A stretch of 17,283 bases of DNA from CAVZLD01 sp964522605. Its GTDB lineage: Bacteria; Planctomycetota; Planctomycetia; Pirellulales; Pirellulaceae. The stretch lies in NCBI GenBank assembly GCA_964522605.1, contig CAZFWV010000124.1, forward strand, positions 1-17,283, given 5' to 3'. A program made the translations under genes and the position numbers. The notes below the pieces were generated by a model, which made no database searches, was not told where the DNA came from, and was given only the letters and a program-made list of their open reading frames with translations. Shown piece after piece: positions 15,095 to 17,283 of this stretch (positions are counted from its first letter, which is position 1; the number at the start of each line of letters is the position of its first letter).

Positions 15095-15976
15095 TCAACC
15101 GGTCGGTGGTTCGGCGTGCGGGGTGACCTGGGCAAGATTCGGCGTGATGTCGGCATCGACTCGGCCGAGTGCCCAGGAGATGCCTCCGAGCAGAATCTGC
15201 TGGAAGATCGGGTTCGTCCAGACATCTTCTCGATGTCCCATCGACGTGAAGAAGACGCGTCCTTCTCCGTGTTTTCGCGCCCAGGTCGCCGGGAAGATGG
15301 GTCGATGATACATATCCCCGACCATGCCCTCTGTTTCTTGTGCGAGGATCACGTGCAAGTCGGAAGCGAAGTTCTTGAGCGCATACCATTCATCGGTCAG
15401 ACGAAACGACGCATCCAACTCCTCGGCTCCCGGGAAGTGAGGTGAAACGACCTTCATCGAAGCCGGTTGCTGTTCGCCGTGAGCGATGAACTCCCCGCCG
15501 ACCATCTGCAGGTACGCGTCATCCTTCGCATCGGGACCCCAATAGCAGGCCGAATGCAGGGCGATAAACGGCTTACCGCGGGCCACCGTTTCTAACAATC
15601 GTTCGCGACCGGCGGGCGTCATCGGTGGTGCCTGGCGCACACTGGGTTGATAGAGATCACCGCACGAATAGAACACGATCGCAGTATACGGATCGAGGCT
15701 TTCGTCGAAGATTCGACCATCTTTGCTGCAGACGATATCGAAACCAGCGTCCTGGCCCAATTTCGCAAGAACCTTGCTCGAGAAACTCTGACCTTCCGCA
15801 TCGGGACTGACCACTGAATGTTCATATTCGACGCTCCGCGTGAAGTAGAGCAATCGCGGACGTTTTGCTTCCGCCTCCGCGGCTCGCGCCCAGCCCCAGG
15901 GAAAGGCGGTCCATCCCAACATGGCAGCGGATCCGGCTGCCAGTAGCTCTCGGCGTTGCATCATTTGAGATTTCAT
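15095..15976 (-). CDS. ThuA-domain protein with Tat-like leader
   Basis: The product (293 residues from ATG 15976) carries a twin-arginine-like leader (MQRRELLAAGSAAMLG, then an Ala/Trp-rich hydrophobic stretch), cut near residue 33-36, suggesting export of a folded protein. The mature part (about 40-275) fits the ThuA/class I glutamine-amidotransferase-like fold: RLLYFTRS at its start, IVFYSCGDLY, then GKPFIALHSACYW where the nucleophile-elbow equivalent lies, GGEFIAHGEQQP, and GRVFFTSMGHREDVW near the end. ThuA proteins were first linked to trehalose use and, in Planctomycetota, many secreted copies accompany sugar-metabolism genes; the exact reaction is unknown. AGGGAG lies eight bases upstream of the ATG; a GTG one codon earlier (15979) has only five bases. 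It is on the same strand as gyrB, about 90 bases downstream of it, so read-through from gyrB is possible. Confidence 0.88.
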   Translation of the reverse strand: MKSQMMQRRELLAAGSAAMLGWTAFPWGWARAAEAEAKRPRLLYFTRSVEYEHSVVSPDAEGQSFSSKVLAKLGQDAGFDIVCSKDGRIFDESLDPYTAIVFYSCGDLYQPSVRQAPPMTPAGRERLLETVARGKPFIALHSACYWGPDAKDDAYLQMVGGEFIAHGEQQPASMKVVSPHFPGAEELDASFRLTDEWYALKNFASDLHVILAQETEGMVGDMYHRPIFPATWARKHGEGRVFFTSMGHREDVWTNPIFQQILLGGISWALGRVDADITPNLAQVTPHAEPPTG

Positions 15977-15979
15977 CAC

Positions 15980-16069
15980 GACGTCTCCCTCAAGGTGTAA
16001 CGGGGCATTTGAGTTCGAATCATCATATTCCTGATTGATCTGACGAGAGAGTGCGGACGTACCTCGGCT
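15980..16069. other. Spacer between gyrB and the ThuA gene
   Basis: About 90 bases hold the ThuA ribosome binding site (AGGGAG on the minus strand, 15990-15985). No intrinsic terminator for gyrB is visible, which leaves co-transcription open. Confidence 0.4.
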
Positions 16070-17283
16070 TTAGACATCGAGATTGCGGACATCGAGAGCA
16101 TGTTTTTCGATGAATTCCCGTCGTGGCTCCACTTTGTCTCCCATCAGCACGCGGAACATTTCATCGGCGGCACCGGCGTCTTGCATGGTGACCTGCAGAA
16201 GAGTCCGGTTTTTCGGATCGAGTGTCGTTTCGCGAAGCTCTTCGGCATTCATTTCGCCAAGACCCTTGAATCGAGTTACCTGCAAGCCTTTTTCACCTGC
16301 CGAACGCACAGCCGGCAACAGGCCTCTCAGGTCTTCCAAGGGAATCGTATTGTCGCCGCGCCGCAGGACATACCGCGGCGCTTCAATTCCCGTTCGCTCC
16401 TGCGGCATCAGCGACTGGACATCGAGGTTGAGTTTAGCCAAATCCTCGAGTCCGGTATTGATCGTACGGACCTCGTGGAATTCCGTAATTTGGACCTGCT
16501 CCCGTGTTTCGACCTGACCTTCCGAGCCGTCACCCTCTTGCATACCCTGAGGATCATGAATCGTGACTTCGCGTCCAAGTTCTCGTTCTCGTTCGGTCAA
16601 CAGGTCATCCAGGTGTTTCCGTGAAAGGATCCAATGATGTTGCCGTCCCAGCATCACGTGATAGACCGGCAGTTTCCCGGTCTCTGGATCCATTCGTTCG
16701 GCATGGATCCGGAGCGACACGCCGCGGCGCTCGAGGACGGCCAGTGCGTCTTCCATTCCCGCGAGAATCCGGCACAGCTGGGCCATTTGTTCCCCCTCGA
16801 ACAGACGCCCGTCACCGATGTCGAGGACGGAGTCGCCGAGGCCTTTCTCGAGCAACTGGCCTTTCATTTCTTCTTCCGTTTGCACGTAGTAAGTCATTTT
16901 CTTTTGCTTCACGCGAAACAGAGGGGGCTGCGCCACGTACACGTGTCCTTTGGAAACCAGCTCATACATCTGGCGATAAAAGAAGCAGAGCAGTAGCGTG
17001 CGGATATGCGAGCCGTCAACATCGGCGTCGGTCATGATAATGATCTTGTTGTATCGGCGGCGCGAAATGTCCTGTTCGGTTCCAATTCCGGCCCCGATGG
17101 CCTGAATGATGCTGCGAACTTCTTCATTCGCGAGGACTTTGTCTTCGCGAGATTTGTAGGCGTTGATAATTTTTCCCCGCAACGGAAGAATTGCCTGGTA
17201 CTCGCGCAGTCTACCTCCTTCCGCACTTCCGCCGGCCGAATCACCTTCGACCAGGTACAGCTCGCACTTTTCCATTTCCTTGC
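16070..17283 (-). CDS. gyrB: DNA gyrase subunit B, C-terminal half (5' end outside window)
   Basis: This is the TOPRIM and C-terminal part of GyrB, which with GyrA supercoils DNA. The frame is open to the right edge, so the ATPase and transducer domains lie beyond the window. Visible motifs: EGDSAGGSA (17248-17222), whose Glu binds catalytic Mg2+; ILPLRGKI; DADVDG (17029-17012), the acidic TOPRIM residues; and near the end RFKGLGEMN, RTLLQVT and MGDKVEPRREFIE, closing with VRNLDV. Between the TOPRIM core and RFKGLGEMN there is an extra segment of roughly 190-200 residues, absent from short GyrB forms such as that of Bacillus but comparable in position to the insert of E. coli GyrB. RFKGLGEMN and the overall plan favour GyrB over ParE, but the two are similar and the call is from half a protein. 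Confidence 0.92.
   Translation of the reverse strand, partial: KEMEKCELYLVEGDSAGGSAEGGRLREYQAILPLRGKIINAYKSREDKVLANEEVRSIIQAIGAGIGTEQDISRRRYNKIIIMTDADVDGSHIRTLLLCFFYRQMYELVSKGHVYVAQPPLFRVKQKKMTYYVQTEEEMKGQLLEKGLGDSVLDIGDGRLFEGEQMAQLCRILAGMEDALAVLERRGVSLRIHAERMDPETGKLPVYHVMLGRQHHWILSRKHLDDLLTERERELGREVTIHDPQGMQEGDGSEGQVETREQVQITEFHEVRTINTGLEDLAKLNLDVQSLMPQERTGIEAPRYVLRRGDNTIPLEDLRGLLPAVRSAGEKGLQVTRFKGLGEMNAEELRETTLDPKNRTLLQVTMQDAGAADEMFRVLMGDKVEPRREFIEKHALDVRNLDV

Noticed and set aside
1..17283. CRISPR array or phage/integrative element
   Set aside because: The repeats are palindromic, few and irregularly spaced, with no cas, integrase, transposase or attachment-site pattern.

Overview
The window looks like a piece of a Planctomycetota chromosome, probably Pirellulales-like and probably a metagenome assembly. 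The inference rests on a PEP-CTERM surface protein, a large secreted multihaem protein related to hydrazine synthase alpha (HzsA), a BBP2/OmpL-type porin, a DUF4091/GH123-like secreted hydrolase, a ThuA protein with a twin-arginine-like leader, long gene-poor intergenic spaces, and several families of dispersed palindromes. No 16S rRNA is present, so rank below phylum is inference. I see no tRNA, rRNA, CRISPR array, transposase, integrase or phage gene.

Layout. 1-882: no convincing gene; a GC-rich hairpin lies at the left edge. 883-1518 (+): PEP-CTERM protein with one CxxCH motif, followed by a good intrinsic terminator. 1757-3232 (-): YbjT-like SDR protein with a DUF2867-type C-terminus, converging on the previous gene. 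3569-6490 (+): ABC exporter half-transporter fused to a DUF1854 domain, divergent from the SDR gene. 6437-6821: tandem duplication carrying the last codons of the ABC gene, interrupted by a 100-N gap. 7077-8408 (+): porin. 8409-9016: intergenic space with two palindromic elements. 9017-11519 (+): HzsA-related triheme protein whose stop codon falls at a second 100-N gap. 11766-14822 (+): DUF4091/GH123-like protein. 14823-15094: multi-hairpin element. 15095-15976 (-): ThuA-domain protein. 16070-17283 (-): C-terminal half of DNA gyrase B, cut by the window edge.

Four of the products (PEP-CTERM protein, porin, HzsA-like protein, GH123-like protein) carry recognisable export signals, and the ThuA protein carries a Tat-like one, so the window is rich in envelope and exported functions. 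They are mostly separated by repeats or on different strands, so I do not infer one operon; only the HzsA-like and GH123-like genes could be co-transcribed (about 90 bp apart once the gap is collapsed).

The most notable structures are non-coding. There are at least three kinds of palindrome built from smaller palindromes. There is also a 166-bp tandem repeat that copies the 3' end of the ABC gene together with one such palindrome. The two N gaps sit on exact 55-base repeats, which points to de Bruijn-graph break points rather than large missing sequence.
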